NCBI GenBank assembly: GCA_041485445.1
Contig: JBGPJN010000156.1
Coordinates: 1 to 7,275, forward strand
Origin: SHYG01 sp041485445
GTDB taxonomy: Bacteria; Chloroflexota; Dehalococcoidia; Lucifugimonadales; UBA3495
Direction of reading: 5' to 3'
DNA: 7,275 bases
The notes under the pieces were generated by a model, which saw only the letters and a program-made list of their open reading frames with translations, was not told the DNA's origin and made no database searches. The first letter of the stretch is position 1. Every line of letters begins with the position of its first letter. Shown one piece after another: positions 1 through 7,180 of this stretch. A program made the translations under genes and the position numbers.

Positions 1-1278
1 ACCAGTCCTGCTGGGAGGAGGTGAACAAGCTACGCCAGCCCCGCTGCCAGCCCGAGCACCCCGGCGCGGTGCATACCCACCCCCAGGAAGGCCCCGTGGT
101 GCTGGAGCTGTACCAGAGGTACGCCACCGGCCAGACCACCCTGGCCACCCTGGCGGCCTGGCTCAACGACCAGGGCTTCAGGACCCGCAACATGCACAAG
201 CTGGAAACGGGGCAGGGAACCTCAGCGCCGGACCCCGGCTGTTCACCACCGCCTCAATCCGGGCATCCTGCACAACGTCTTCTACACCGGCAAGGTGAAG
301 CACGGCGACCAGGTCATGCCCGGCAGCCATGAGGCCCTGTTAACTCCGGAGCTGTACCAGGCGGTGCAGCTGGCCCTGACCAAGAACTCGGGGCGCAGCC
401 GAACCCTGGACCCGCACCCGGAAAGAGAGTACCTGCTCAAGGGGCTGATCAAGTGCGCTTGGTGTGGGTATCCCATGTGGTCCCAGACATATAGAAACGG
501 CCACCGCTACTACCGGGAGCAGCGAGGCTCCCGGGGTGCGGGCTACTGCGTGGGGAGAAGCAGTTCAATGCCCTGCGACATCCCGGACCAGCAGATGGAC
601 CAGATCATCGGGGCCATCACCCTGCCCGATTCCTGGCAGGACCGCATGCTGACCCAACTCCATCTGGAGGACGAGGTCAAGCGGGTGGAGGAGGAGAGGA
701 AGCAGACTGAGCAGCGTCTGAAGCGGTTGGGCCAGGTGTACCTGGACGGGCTGCTGGAGCCGGAGGACTATCGCCGCCAGAAGCGCCAGCTGGGAGATAA
801 GCTGCAAAGCCTGGTGGTGCCGGGCGTCAACGCCGCCCAGGAAGCCGGCAAGCTGCTGGAGAACCTGCCGACCCTGTGGGCTGAGGCAGACCTAGCCGAG
901 CGGCGGCGCATCCTGCTGACCATGCTGGAGGCCCTCTACGTGGACCCGGTGGAGGAGCGGAGCATTGTGGGCTTCCGCCCCAAGCCGGCCTTCCAGGCCC
1001 TGTTCCAAATGGCCACTACGAAAGAGGGCAGCAGAGTTGCGCTTATAAACCAGGACGCCTGCCCTGCCAACGAATCAGTCCCGGCCAATGGCCAGGACTG
1101 TGGCGAAACCGCCATGTGTTCTTGGTGGAGACGGGGGAGGGCGGATCTCTTCCCTACACCATATCTGGCGGTGCTGGTGGCAGCTAGCTGGAGTCGGAAC
1201 CAGGGCCTAAGTGCGAGCTACTCTTGTCAGATTAAATCCTGTCTATTACGCCTCAACACAGTCTTTTTGAAAAAGTGA
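1..1278 (+). pseudogene. Large serine recombinase, 5'-truncated by the window edge and frameshifted
   Basis: Members of this family (resolvase, recombinase and zinc-ribbon domains) integrate or excise mobile DNA. The serine catalytic domain is not visible and would lie upstream. The recombinase domain is recognisable in three successive frames: EGPVVLELYQRYATGQ with NDQGFRTRN (about 85-195), then GPRLFTTASIR (about 230-261), then ILHNVFYTGKVKHGDQ (from about 262). Each step fits loss of one G. The third frame then stays open to 1278. Counting from GTG 295, it has a zinc ribbon with C54, C57, C85 and C94, a charged helical, coiled-coil-like stretch at about residues 124-172, and the usual ending VGFRPKPAFQALFQ near residue 238 (about 1010). 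The remaining ~85 residues have no recombinase character that I recognise. Codons before about position 50 are also not clearly homologous. Base-calling errors in the G runs are the alternative to true decay, but the three long intact genes nearby make generally poor sequence less likely. Family assignment is strong; pseudogene status is likely. Confidence 0.8.
1123..1156 (-). other. Possible degenerate tRNA/tmRNA 3'-end (attachment-site relic)
   Basis: On the minus strand this stretch ends in CGTCTCCACCA, the shape of an acceptor-stem 3' half plus discriminator and CCA, preceded by a C-rich segment where a T-stem would be. On the plus strand it reads WWRRGRADL within the recombinase ORF. I recognise similar WRRGRVEL peptides as translations across the reverse complement of tRNA or tmRNA 3' ends. 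The T-loop consensus (TTCRA) is not intact, and no D-arm or anticodon arm is visible upstream on that strand, so this is not a functional RNA gene. Integrases often target such 3' ends, so a worn attachment site beside a recombinase is plausible but unproven. Confidence 0.25.
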
Positions 1279-1637
1279 CCCAGCCTTCTCGCAGCCATTA
1301 GGATCTGGTGAACTTCCTGTCCGTTTGTTCTCTTGCCTTGAAAGTCCATCGCCTGAGGAGAGAGCCCACAAGTCGAAGCCGGAATGGTGTCTGATTTAGG
1401 GAGTCCGAAAAGAACAAGTTTGTCACGGGAACCCACAGCGTCCATTTCCATTGGCCAGGGCACCCTACACGTGTGGCAGTAGAGATCTCCTGTCCTGTTT
1501 CTATGCTCCAACCCTCGGGTTTCACCCAGTCCTTTCCCACAGCCAGGGCATCTTCCCTGTTTGTACCGAGCAACAGCTATCTCAAATACGCCATCCGCAT
1601 CTCCGCCTTGATGCTTTCCCTGCAACCTCTGAGGCAT
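1227..1637 (-). CDS. Small zinc-ribbon protein of unknown function (136 aa)
   Basis: I do not recognise the family. The protein has a four-cysteine zinc ribbon, CPGC (C30, C33) and CHTC (C54, C57), spaced by 20 residues. This is followed by VPWPMEMD and a basic C-terminus (ARRLGHFFKKTVLRRNR). There is no signal peptide or membrane segment, so it is probably cytosolic and may bind nucleic acid. The ATG at 1635-1637 has a good Shine-Dalgarno, AAGGGGG, six bases upstream, and this supports both the gene and its start. Its last 52 bases overlap the tail of the recombinase ORF on the other strand. That suggests one of the two ends is not real coding, more likely the unconserved recombinase tail. 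By eye the base composition is less GC-rich than in the flanking genes, consistent with a different origin. It lies 98 bases downstream of the last substrate-binding gene on the same strand, so it could be read with that operon, but a functional link is not evident. Confidence 0.6.
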   Translation of the reverse strand: MPQRLQGKHQGGDADGVFEIAVARYKQGRCPGCGKGLGETRGLEHRNRTGDLYCHTCRVPWPMEMDAVGSRDKLVLFGLPKSDTIPASTCGLSPQAMDFQGKRTNGQEVHQILMAARRLGHFFKKTVLRRNRQDLI

Positions 1638-1643
1638 GCCGTG

Positions 1644-1650
1644 CCCCCTT
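1644..1650 (-). promoter_or_regulatory. Ribosome binding site of the zinc-ribbon gene
   Basis: AAGGGGG on the minus strand, six bases before ATG 1635-1637. The same purine run and spacing precede substrate-binding gene B. In the rest of the 1638-1735 gap I see no clear hairpin with a T-run, hence no recognisable terminator for the upstream operon. Confidence 0.55.
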
Positions 1651-1735
1651 AACCCCGAATCAAGTGACCCGTCGCACCCGACTTGACGAGCAGCTGGGCG
1701 TTGGATAGATCAACTCAAAGCCTATTGGCCGGCGG

Positions 1736-3496
1736 TTACTTCAGAGTGACGGTATGAAGGGCCGAGGGATAGCCCGACAGGGGGTAAGGCTGCCATTGCA
1801 GGACACGCGGCGCTACCCCCCAGGGGATGTTGGCATATCCAACACCAATTAGATGGCTTTCATCCCGCAGCCGCAGTACCAGCTTTTTGGTGGCCTCCGC
1901 CCGTTTGTCTTGGTCCAGTATTTGAAAGGTCTCCTGCACCACGCGGAAGAGCTCCGGGTCCTCATGCAGCCGAGTGGCGCCCTTGGGGTCGCCGAACCGG
2001 TTGGTTATCACAATCGTAGCATCCACCTGGGTTTCATTGTCCTTCCACAGTATCTGGCCGTTTAGTTCTCCCGCCCTCGCCTGCCGGTTGAATGCGGTGG
2101 CATCCCCCACTCGTACCTCCACGTCCAGCCCCAATTCCCTCCTCCAGAACTCGGCGGCCAGTTGCGCCGCCTCGACCTGCAGGGGCATCGCCGTGGAGGG
2201 ATTGGTATTCACGATCAGCTTGCCAAAGCTCTTGCCGTCGGGATATCCGGCATCCGCCAGCAGTTTCCGGGCTTTGGCCACATCCTGGGGCCAGGGGTCC
2301 AGCTCCGGGGTATACCCAATGGTGCTGGGGGTAATGGAAAACCAGCCCTTCACCTGAAACACCTCGGGTCCTCCATAGAGCTTGTCCCGGATCAACTCTT
2401 TGTCGATAGCGTACTGCAGGGCTTGGCGGACCCGCTTGTCGTAGCAAGGGTACTTGGATTCAAAACACCCTAGCAGCCTGGCCTCCACCACCACACTCTC
2501 CTGGCCAAACACCACGCGCCCGCCCCCGGCCTCCACCTGCTTCCGGGTCGCCAGACTGGCTGGGACGATATCGGCCTCCCCCGCTCGCACGGCCGCCACC
2601 CTGGTAGCCTCCTCCGGCGCCAGGTACATGTCCAGCGACCGGAAGTTCACTCTTTTATCTTCAGGGAAACCGTTCTTGGGCTGGAAGTAGAAATCGTCAA
2701 AGCGTTCGAACTGCATCACGGAGGCCTTGACATGTTTTACCAGCCTCACAGGTCCGGCGCTGATGGGATTGCGATCGTAAGCCTCTTCCACCACGGTGTC
2801 GTGTACGCTGGTTCTCCCGGGAATAACCGGGTACCACACGTCTCCTGCCTCAGAAACGAGGACAGCGAAGTCGGTACGGGGCTTCAGCGTAGTCACACTT
2901 ACTCTATCCGGCCCGGTCAACTCTATCTTATCCATCAACCGAGATATCGTTTGCGCTGTCGTGTTGGTGCCATACTCATGGGCCTGGGGGCCAAAGTAGT
3001 GCTGAAGGGTCCAGAGCGCGTCCTGAGGCGTTACCTCCGACCCGTCATGGAACTTGACGCCCTTCCTTACGCTGAAGGTCCAGGTCAAACCATCAGGGGA
3101 GAGGCTCCACTGGCTGGCTATGCCCGGCACCATCGCTTTTTTCTCATTGGCGGATATGAGAAACCCGTTCATAATTCGGCCATAGTTACGGCCTCCCTGT
3201 CCTCCAGTCGCGAAAAGTGTGTCGAATCGCTCGGGACCAAAATCCCCCACCATGATGGTCAGTTTGCCGGGATGCACCTGGGCCGCTGGCACCGGGGTTG
3301 GTGCTGGTTTTCCCGTTGCCACGGGCGCAGGCGCCGTGGCCGCCAGTGGCTGGGTAGCAACGGGTTGGGCCGCTTGAGTCGGCGCAGGGGTGGCCGTAGC
3401 GGCCGTACCGCAGGCCACCCCTGCAAGCAACAGGGTTGTAACCGCCAAGACCAAACCGGGTAGGACATTCCCATTGACTCGGTCAAAGAGTTGCAC
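1736..3496 (-). CDS. ABC transporter substrate-binding lipoprotein, family 5 (copy A)
   Basis: Extracytoplasmic solute receptor of the SBP_bac_5 family (peptide, nickel or other small ligands), which would deliver its ligand to an ABC permease not present here. I choose the GTG start at 3494-3496 (586 aa) over the in-frame GTG at 3514. A GAGGAG lies four bases upstream, and the start gives MQLF and a lipobox cysteine at residue 29 (LLLAGVAC-G), matching copies B and C. Residues 30-75 form an Ala/Pro/Thr-rich linker. The family signature follows at about 122-160: MVPGIASQW, then DGLTWTFSVRKGVKFHDGSE. Further conserved blocks are PEDKRVNF, EEATRVAAVRAGEADIVPAS, DKRVRQAL with a C344-x6-C351 pair just before it, and LLADAGYPDGKSFGKL. 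The total length is normal for the family and I see no internal damage. Copy A is closest to copy C. It is the last gene of the array, 55 bases after copy B. The ligand cannot be deduced from sequence alone. Confidence 0.93.
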   Translation of the reverse strand: MQLFDRVNGNVLPGLVLAVTTLLLAGVACGTAATATPAPTQAAQPVATQPLAATAPAPVATGKPAPTPVPAAQVHPGKLTIMVGDFGPERFDTLFATGGQGGRNYGRIMNGFLISANEKKAMVPGIASQWSLSPDGLTWTFSVRKGVKFHDGSEVTPQDALWTLQHYFGPQAHEYGTNTTAQTISRLMDKIELTGPDRVSVTTLKPRTDFAVLVSEAGDVWYPVIPGRTSVHDTVVEEAYDRNPISAGPVRLVKHVKASVMQFERFDDFYFQPKNGFPEDKRVNFRSLDMYLAPEEATRVAAVRAGEADIVPASLATRKQVEAGGGRVVFGQESVVVEARLLGCFESKYPCYDKRVRQALQYAIDKELIRDKLYGGPEVFQVKGWFSITPSTIGYTPELDPWPQDVAKARKLLADAGYPDGKSFGKLIVNTNPSTAMPLQVEAAQLAAEFWRRELGLDVEVRVGDATAFNRQARAGELNGQILWKDNETQVDATIVITNRFGDPKGATRLHEDPELFRVVQETFQILDQDKRAEATKKLVLRLRDESHLIGVGYANIPWGVAPRVLQWQPYPLSGYPSALHTVTLK

Positions 3497-3570
3497 AGTT
3501 CTCCTCATTCCCACCGCTTACTACTGACCACCAGGCCGCAGCAGGTTTAGACTACTTCAATACGATGCCG
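3481..3570 (-). repeat. Gene-junction repeat, B/A copy
   Basis: Ninety bases spanning the 3' end of copy B, the 55-base gap and the first codons of copy A. It aligns without gaps to 7091-7180 (the D/C junction) with about 14 mismatches counted by eye. Identical blocks include the ribosome binding site region and TGCGGCCTGGTGGTCAG (minus strand) inside the gap. This conserved non-coding gap marks the boundary shared by the two halves of a duplicated gene pair. Confidence 0.85.
3501..3506 (-). promoter_or_regulatory. Ribosome binding site of copy A (decides a GTG start)
   Basis: GAGGAG on the minus strand, four bases before GTG 3494-3496. The surrounding TGAGGAGAACT is identical before copy C, where the start is ATG. 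Copy A has the same start with A changed to G. Confidence 0.7.
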
Positions 3571-5306
3571 TGTAGGTTTGTGGGATAGCCAGCCAGGGGC
3601 CAGGGCTGCCACGCCGCCACTCGGGGTCCCACTGCCCACGGGATGTTGACATACCCGATGCTAGACTCGTAACTCTCCTCACGTAGCCGCTTAGCCAGCT
3701 CTATAAGCGCCTCTGTTCTCTTGGCCGGGTCGATCACCGCCAGGGCTTGCTGGGTCAGCGCGAATATCTCTGGGTCACCGTGCACCCGACTGGCGTGGGC
3801 GGGATCCCCATAGTTGCTCTCAAAGCTACGCGAACGGTCCACGTCGCCCGAGCCATCCGTCCACATTACCTGGCCGTGCAGTTCACCGCGCACCCGGGCC
3901 CTCTTCAGCTCGGTCTCATCTCGCACCTTCACGTCCACATCCAAGCCCAGTTCCTGCCGCCAGAAGTCGGCGGCCAGCTGCCCCGACTCGGACAGGAAGG
4001 GCGCGCTGGAGGATACATAGGTGTTGAGGATCAGTTTGCCAAACCCTTTGCCACCGGGGTAGCCGGCCTCTGCCAGCAGACGCCGGGCCTTGGCCCCATC
4101 CTGAGGCCAGGGGTCAATGGCCGGGCTGTATCCGATGGTGCTGGGGAGCCACTGATTCCATCCCCTTATCTGGAACACTTCGGGCCCTCCGTAGAGCCGG
4201 TCCCGTATCAACTCCTTATTGATGGCGTAATCCAAGGCCTGGCGGACCCGCTTGTCATGGCACGGGTACTGGGTGTTCCAGCATCCATGCAGCTGCCACC
4301 GGACGTAGATTCCTTCCGCTCCAAACACCACGCGCCCACCGCCCGCCTCTACTTGCTTCCTGGTGGCCAGGCTGGCAGGAGCGATGTCAGCCTCTCCAGC
4401 CCGGATCGCGGCCACCCTGGTGGCCTCCTCGGGCACGAGGCGCAGATCCAGGGTCTTGAACTTGAGCCGCCGGTCCTCGGGGAAACCATTCTTGGGCTGG
4501 TAGTAGTAGTCGTCGAACCGTTCGAAGGTCATCTGCGCCGCGGTGACGTGCTTCACTAGTTTGCCCGGGCCGGCGCCAATGGGTCCCTGGTCGTAGGCCG
4601 TTTCTTGAGCGTCGTCGTGGACCTTGGGCCGTCTGGGCAGCACTACGTACCAGAGCGAGCCGGCTTCGGAAGCGATGGAAGCAGGAAAGCTGGGGTCCGG
4701 AGACTTACGGGTGAGGCTCACCAGGTTAGGGCCGGCCAGGGCAACCCTTTCCACAGCCCGCGCCATCACCTGGCTGGTGCTGGCGGTGGTCCGCTCCTCC
4801 GCCGACCCGGACTCGTCTTTGCCCCAGTAGTGCATCCAGCTCCACCGCACGTCCTCCGCCGTTATCTCTTTGCCATCGTGGAACCTGGCGCCTTCGCGGA
4901 TGGTGTAGGTCCAGGTGTTGCCGTCGGTGGAGATCTCCCACTTGGTGGCGATGCCGGGTAACAGCTCGGTTTTTTCGTTGGTGGCGTTGAGCCAGCCATG
5001 GAGAATCCGGGCGAAGTTGTTGCCGGCGAATGTGCTGAAGCTGTAGTCGAAGCGCTCGCTCCCCCATCCGCCGGTCATCCAAATTACCTTGCCCGGGTTG
5101 ACCACCGGTGCCGGAGGCACGGCAGTAGCTTGAGGCGCAGCGGTGGGGGTAGGCCCCGCCCCCGTCTTGGGCGCCGGCACCGCGGTGGAGGCTGGGGGCG
5201 TAGCGGTGGCGGCGGCGCCACAGGCGACTCCTACCAGCAATAACCCCGCAGCAACGCCGGCCAATATCCGGGAAACGTCGAGCTTAAAGTTACCGAAGGT
5301 TTGCAT
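3552..5306 (-). CDS. ABC transporter substrate-binding lipoprotein, family 5 (copy B)
   Basis: Family 5 solute receptor of 584 aa, anchored to the membrane surface by lipid. The ATG at 5304-5306 follows AAGGGGGGG at a six-base distance. The leader MQTFGNFKLDVSRILAG ends in LLLVGVAC with C29, then a linker to about residue 70 whose start, GAAATATPPASTAVPAP, is shared with copy C. The family core begins with NPGKVIWMTGG. The signature region, LLPGIATKW and GNTWTYTIREGARFHDGKE, is at about 115-147. A C342-x6-C349 pair precedes DKRVRQALDYAINKELIRD. Copy B is the most distinct of the complete copies: WMTGG replaces MVGD, WSWMHYWGKDESG follows the signature, GWNQWLPSTIGY replaces GW-xx-TPSTIGY, and it ends in LHGIVLK rather than TLK. 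Its C-terminus nearly matches the partial copy D. These differences sit partly where family 5 proteins contact ligand, so a ligand different from that of A and C is likely but unproven. Confidence 0.93.
   Translation of the reverse strand: MQTFGNFKLDVSRILAGVAAGLLLVGVACGAAATATPPASTAVPAPKTGAGPTPTAAPQATAVPPAPVVNPGKVIWMTGGWGSERFDYSFSTFAGNNFARILHGWLNATNEKTELLPGIATKWEISTDGNTWTYTIREGARFHDGKEITAEDVRWSWMHYWGKDESGSAEERTTASTSQVMARAVERVALAGPNLVSLTRKSPDPSFPASIASEAGSLWYVVLPRRPKVHDDAQETAYDQGPIGAGPGKLVKHVTAAQMTFERFDDYYYQPKNGFPEDRRLKFKTLDLRLVPEEATRVAAIRAGEADIAPASLATRKQVEAGGGRVVFGAEGIYVRWQLHGCWNTQYPCHDKRVRQALDYAINKELIRDRLYGGPEVFQIRGWNQWLPSTIGYSPAIDPWPQDGAKARRLLAEAGYPGGKGFGKLILNTYVSSSAPFLSESGQLAADFWRQELGLDVDVKVRDETELKRARVRGELHGQVMWTDGSGDVDRSRSFESNYGDPAHASRVHGDPEIFALTQQALAVIDPAKRTEALIELAKRLREESYESSIGYVNIPWAVGPRVAAWQPWPLAGYPTNLHGIVLK
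5161..5220 (-). repeat. Highly conserved lipobox/linker segment, B copy
   Basis: Encodes the residues just after the lipidated cysteine of copy B. Comparison with 6961-7020 in copy C shows 56 of 60 bases identical by eye, with no gaps. The adjacent 60 bases downstream in reading direction (5101-5160 versus 6901-6960) show only about 45 of 60. The sharp step suggests a locally exchanged or recently shared tract. Confidence 0.75.
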
Positions 5307-5312
5307 TTCTGT

Positions 5313-5322
5313 CCCCCCCTTT
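5313..5322 (-). promoter_or_regulatory. Ribosome binding site of copy B
   Basis: AAAGGGGGGG on the minus strand, six bases before ATG 5304-5306. It differs from the GAGGAG sites of copies A and C, so B-type and A/C-type genes carry separate leader designs. The 51-base C-to-B gap shows no hairpin and no likeness to the 55-base gaps. Confidence 0.6.
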
Positions 5323-5357
5323 GGAAGCCGTTGGTTCTGCCTGATAAGGGAGTCATC

Positions 5358-7106
5358 TCACTTGAGGGTGATAGTGTGAATACCAGAGGAGGGGTACGTC
5401 GACAGGGGATAAGGTCGCCAGGTCAAGACACGCGGCCCCACTCCCCAGGGGATGTTGGCATATCCGATACCTATGTGGTAGCTTTCTTCCCGCAGCCGCA
5501 CGTACATCTGTTTTTGGGCTTCCGCTCGTTTGATTGGGTCCACTGTCTGCAGGGCTTTCTGCACAAGACTGTAGAGCTCGGGGTCCTCGTGCGTCCGAGT
5601 GAGGCTCTTGGGGTCACTGTACCTGCTGGACATCGAAACCAAAGCATCCACTCCGGTTTCATCTTCCCGCCAAAGTATCTGGCCGTCCAACTCTCCCGCT
5701 CTGAAACTTGCCGTGGTCCCAGTAACTTCCCCTACTCTTACCTCCACGTCTAGACCAAGCTCCCTCCTCCAGAACTCGGCAGCGAGTTGTGCTGCCTCGG
5801 GCTGGAGAGGCATCGCCGCTGAGGGATAAGTGTTCACAAAGAGCTTGCCAAAGCCCTGGCCGCCGGGATAGCCCGCATCCGCCAGCAGTTGCCGGGCCTT
5901 GGTTGGATCGAAGGGCCGGGGGTCCAACTCGGGGGAATACCCAATGGTGCTGGGAGTGACAATGTACCACCCCTTTACCTGGAACCACTGGGGACCTCCG
6001 TAGAGCTTGTCCCGTATCACTTCCTTGTTGATGGCATAGTCCAGGGCCTGGCGGACCCGCTTGTCGTGGCAGGGATACTTTGGATCCCAGCACCCACGGT
6101 GCCTGGCTTCAACAACCAAGCCCTCCTGGCCAATTACCAGACGCCCGCCCCCGGCCTCCACCTGACTCTTGGTCGCCAGGCTGGCTGGGACGAGATCGGC
6201 TTCCCCTGCCCGTAGGGCCGCTACCCGGGTGGCCTCCTCCGGCGCCAGGAACATATCCAGCGACTGGAAGTTTACCCTTTTATCCTCGGGGAAACCGTTC
6301 TTGGGTTGGTAGTAGAAGTCGTCAAAGCGCTCGAACTTCATCACGGAGGCCTGGACATGTTTTACCAGCTTCAGGGGCCCCGCGCCAATGGGGTTGCTTT
6401 GGTAAGCCGCTTCCGCCTTGGCGTCGTATAGCTGGGCTCTCTTGGGCAGGACATGTATGCTGGAGCTCCCTGCCTCAGAAGCGGAGCCAGCGAGCCAGGT
6501 AGACGACTGCTTGGTGGTTATAATCACTTTATCCGGCCCGCCCAACTCGATCCTATCCGTCTCGCGGGATAACCTTAGTGAAGTGGTGTTGCGGGCATAC
6601 TCGGCGGCCTGGGGACCCCCGGTATGCTGCAGGCTCCAGACCACGTCCTCCGATGTCAGCTCTGATCCGTCATGGAACTTCACCCCCTTCCTGATGGTAA
6701 AGGTCCAGGCCCGGCCATCGGCGGAGAGATCCCACTGGCTAGCTATCCCTGGGACCATCTCTTTTCTCTCGTTGTCGGAGATGAGAAACCCGTGCAGAAT
6801 CCGCCGATAGTAAAATCCTCCAGGTTGCCCATTGGAAAATGTGTTGTCAAACTGCTCGTTAGCTAAATCCCCGACCATGATGGTCAGCTTGCCGGGATTG
6901 ACCACCCGGACCGCTGGCGCCGCTGTAGCCTGAGGCACGACCGTGGGGGTAGGCTCAGCCCTCGTCGTGGGCGCCGGCACCGCGGTGGAGGCCGGGGGCG
7001 TAGCGGTGGCGGCGGCGCCGCAGGCTACCGCCAGCAGCAGCAGGATTGTGACCGCCGGGACCAAACCCGGTAGGGCCTTCCGATAAACTTGGTCAAAGAC
7101 CTGCAT
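5358..7106 (-). CDS. ABC transporter substrate-binding lipoprotein, family 5 (copy C)
   Basis: Family 5 solute receptor of 582 aa. The ATG at 7104-7106 is chosen over the upstream in-frame ATG (7118) and GTG (7151). It has GAGGAG four bases upstream and gives MQVF and C29, as in the other copies. The hydrophobic leader LPGLVPAVTILLLLAVAC is followed by an Ala/Pro/Thr linker to about residue 70. The core starts VNPGKLTIMVGD. The signature MVPGIASQW and AWTFTIRKGVKFHDGSE is at about 117-149. A C339-x6-C346 pair precedes DKRVRQALDYAINKEVIRD. The body is most like copy A: the segments coding PEDKRVNF, EEATRVAA and KHVQASVMKFERFDDF are near-matches at DNA level. The linker is instead most like copy B. 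A stretch at about 200-235 (SSTWLAGSASEAGSSSIHV) differs strongly among the copies. It ends in TITLK, as A ends in TVTLK. It is intact and of normal length. Confidence 0.93.
   Translation of the reverse strand: MQVFDQVYRKALPGLVPAVTILLLLAVACGAAATATPPASTAVPAPTTRAEPTPTVVPQATAAPAVRVVNPGKLTIMVGDLANEQFDNTFSNGQPGGFYYRRILHGFLISDNERKEMVPGIASQWDLSADGRAWTFTIRKGVKFHDGSELTSEDVVWSLQHTGGPQAAEYARNTTSLRLSRETDRIELGGPDKVIITTKQSSTWLAGSASEAGSSSIHVLPKRAQLYDAKAEAAYQSNPIGAGPLKLVKHVQASVMKFERFDDFYYQPKNGFPEDKRVNFQSLDMFLAPEEATRVAALRAGEADLVPASLATKSQVEAGGGRLVIGQEGLVVEARHRGCWDPKYPCHDKRVRQALDYAINKEVIRDKLYGGPQWFQVKGWYIVTPSTIGYSPELDPRPFDPTKARQLLADAGYPGGQGFGKLFVNTYPSAAMPLQPEAAQLAAEFWRRELGLDVEVRVGEVTGTTASFRAGELDGQILWREDETGVDALVSMSSRYSDPKSLTRTHEDPELYSLVQKALQTVDPIKRAEAQKQMYVRLREESYHIGIGYANIPWGVGPRVLTWRPYPLSTYPSSGIHTITLK
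6961..7020 (-). repeat. Highly conserved lipobox/linker segment, C copy
   Basis: Partner of 5161-5220 (56 of 60 bases identical by eye). Copy A lacks it: after its lipobox cysteine it reads GTAATATPAPTQAAQPVATQ. Confidence 0.75.
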
Positions 7107-7180
7107 AGTTCTCCTCATTCTAACCACATACCGCTGACCACCAGGCCGCACTGGGATTAGACTACTTCAAAACGATGCCG
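7091..7180 (-). repeat. Gene-junction repeat, D/C copy
   Basis: Second copy of the junction at 3481-3570, offset by exactly 3610 bases. It covers the end of gene D, a 55-base gap and the start of gene C. Confidence 0.85.
7111..7116 (-). promoter_or_regulatory. Ribosome binding site of copy C
   Basis: GAGGAG on the minus strand, four bases before ATG 7104-7106. It matches the site before copy A and argues against the longer upstream starts. Confidence 0.7.

Noticed and set aside
200..270. Programmed frameshifting in the recombinase
   Set aside because: Two separate shifts would be needed within about 60 bases, with no slippery heptamer plus structure evident. Decay or sequence error is simpler.
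1298..1573. Second minus-strand ORF in another frame of the zinc-ribbon region
   Set aside because: It lies inside the better-supported 1227-1637 gene and has no motif.
1451..1708. Plus-strand ORF opposite the zinc-ribbon gene
   Set aside because: No ribosome binding site or domain. The minus strand has a four-cysteine motif and a good ribosome binding site.
1638..1735. Terminator after copy A
   Set aside because: Short inverted bits such as GGCATGCC occur, but no stem followed by a T-run on the minus strand.
2732..3463. Long plus-strand ORF (243 codons) opposite copy A
   Set aside because: Antisense to a clear family 5 receptor gene. The translation is rich in Arg, Gly, His and Trp with no recognisable domain, as expected for the complement of a GC-rich gene.
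3747..4559. Plus-strand ORF (270 codons) opposite copy B
   Set aside because: Fully antisense to copy B. It arises from codon bias, and its counterparts opposite A and C are broken differently.
4605..4961. Plus-strand ORF (118 codons) opposite copy B
   Set aside because: Antisense shadow with no independent start signal or domain.
5140..5235. Low-complexity GC-rich repeats as a CRISPR or satellite array
   Set aside because: The sequence is the coding DNA of Ala/Pro/Thr-rich lipoprotein linkers. There are no regularly spaced repeats with unique spacers anywhere in the window.
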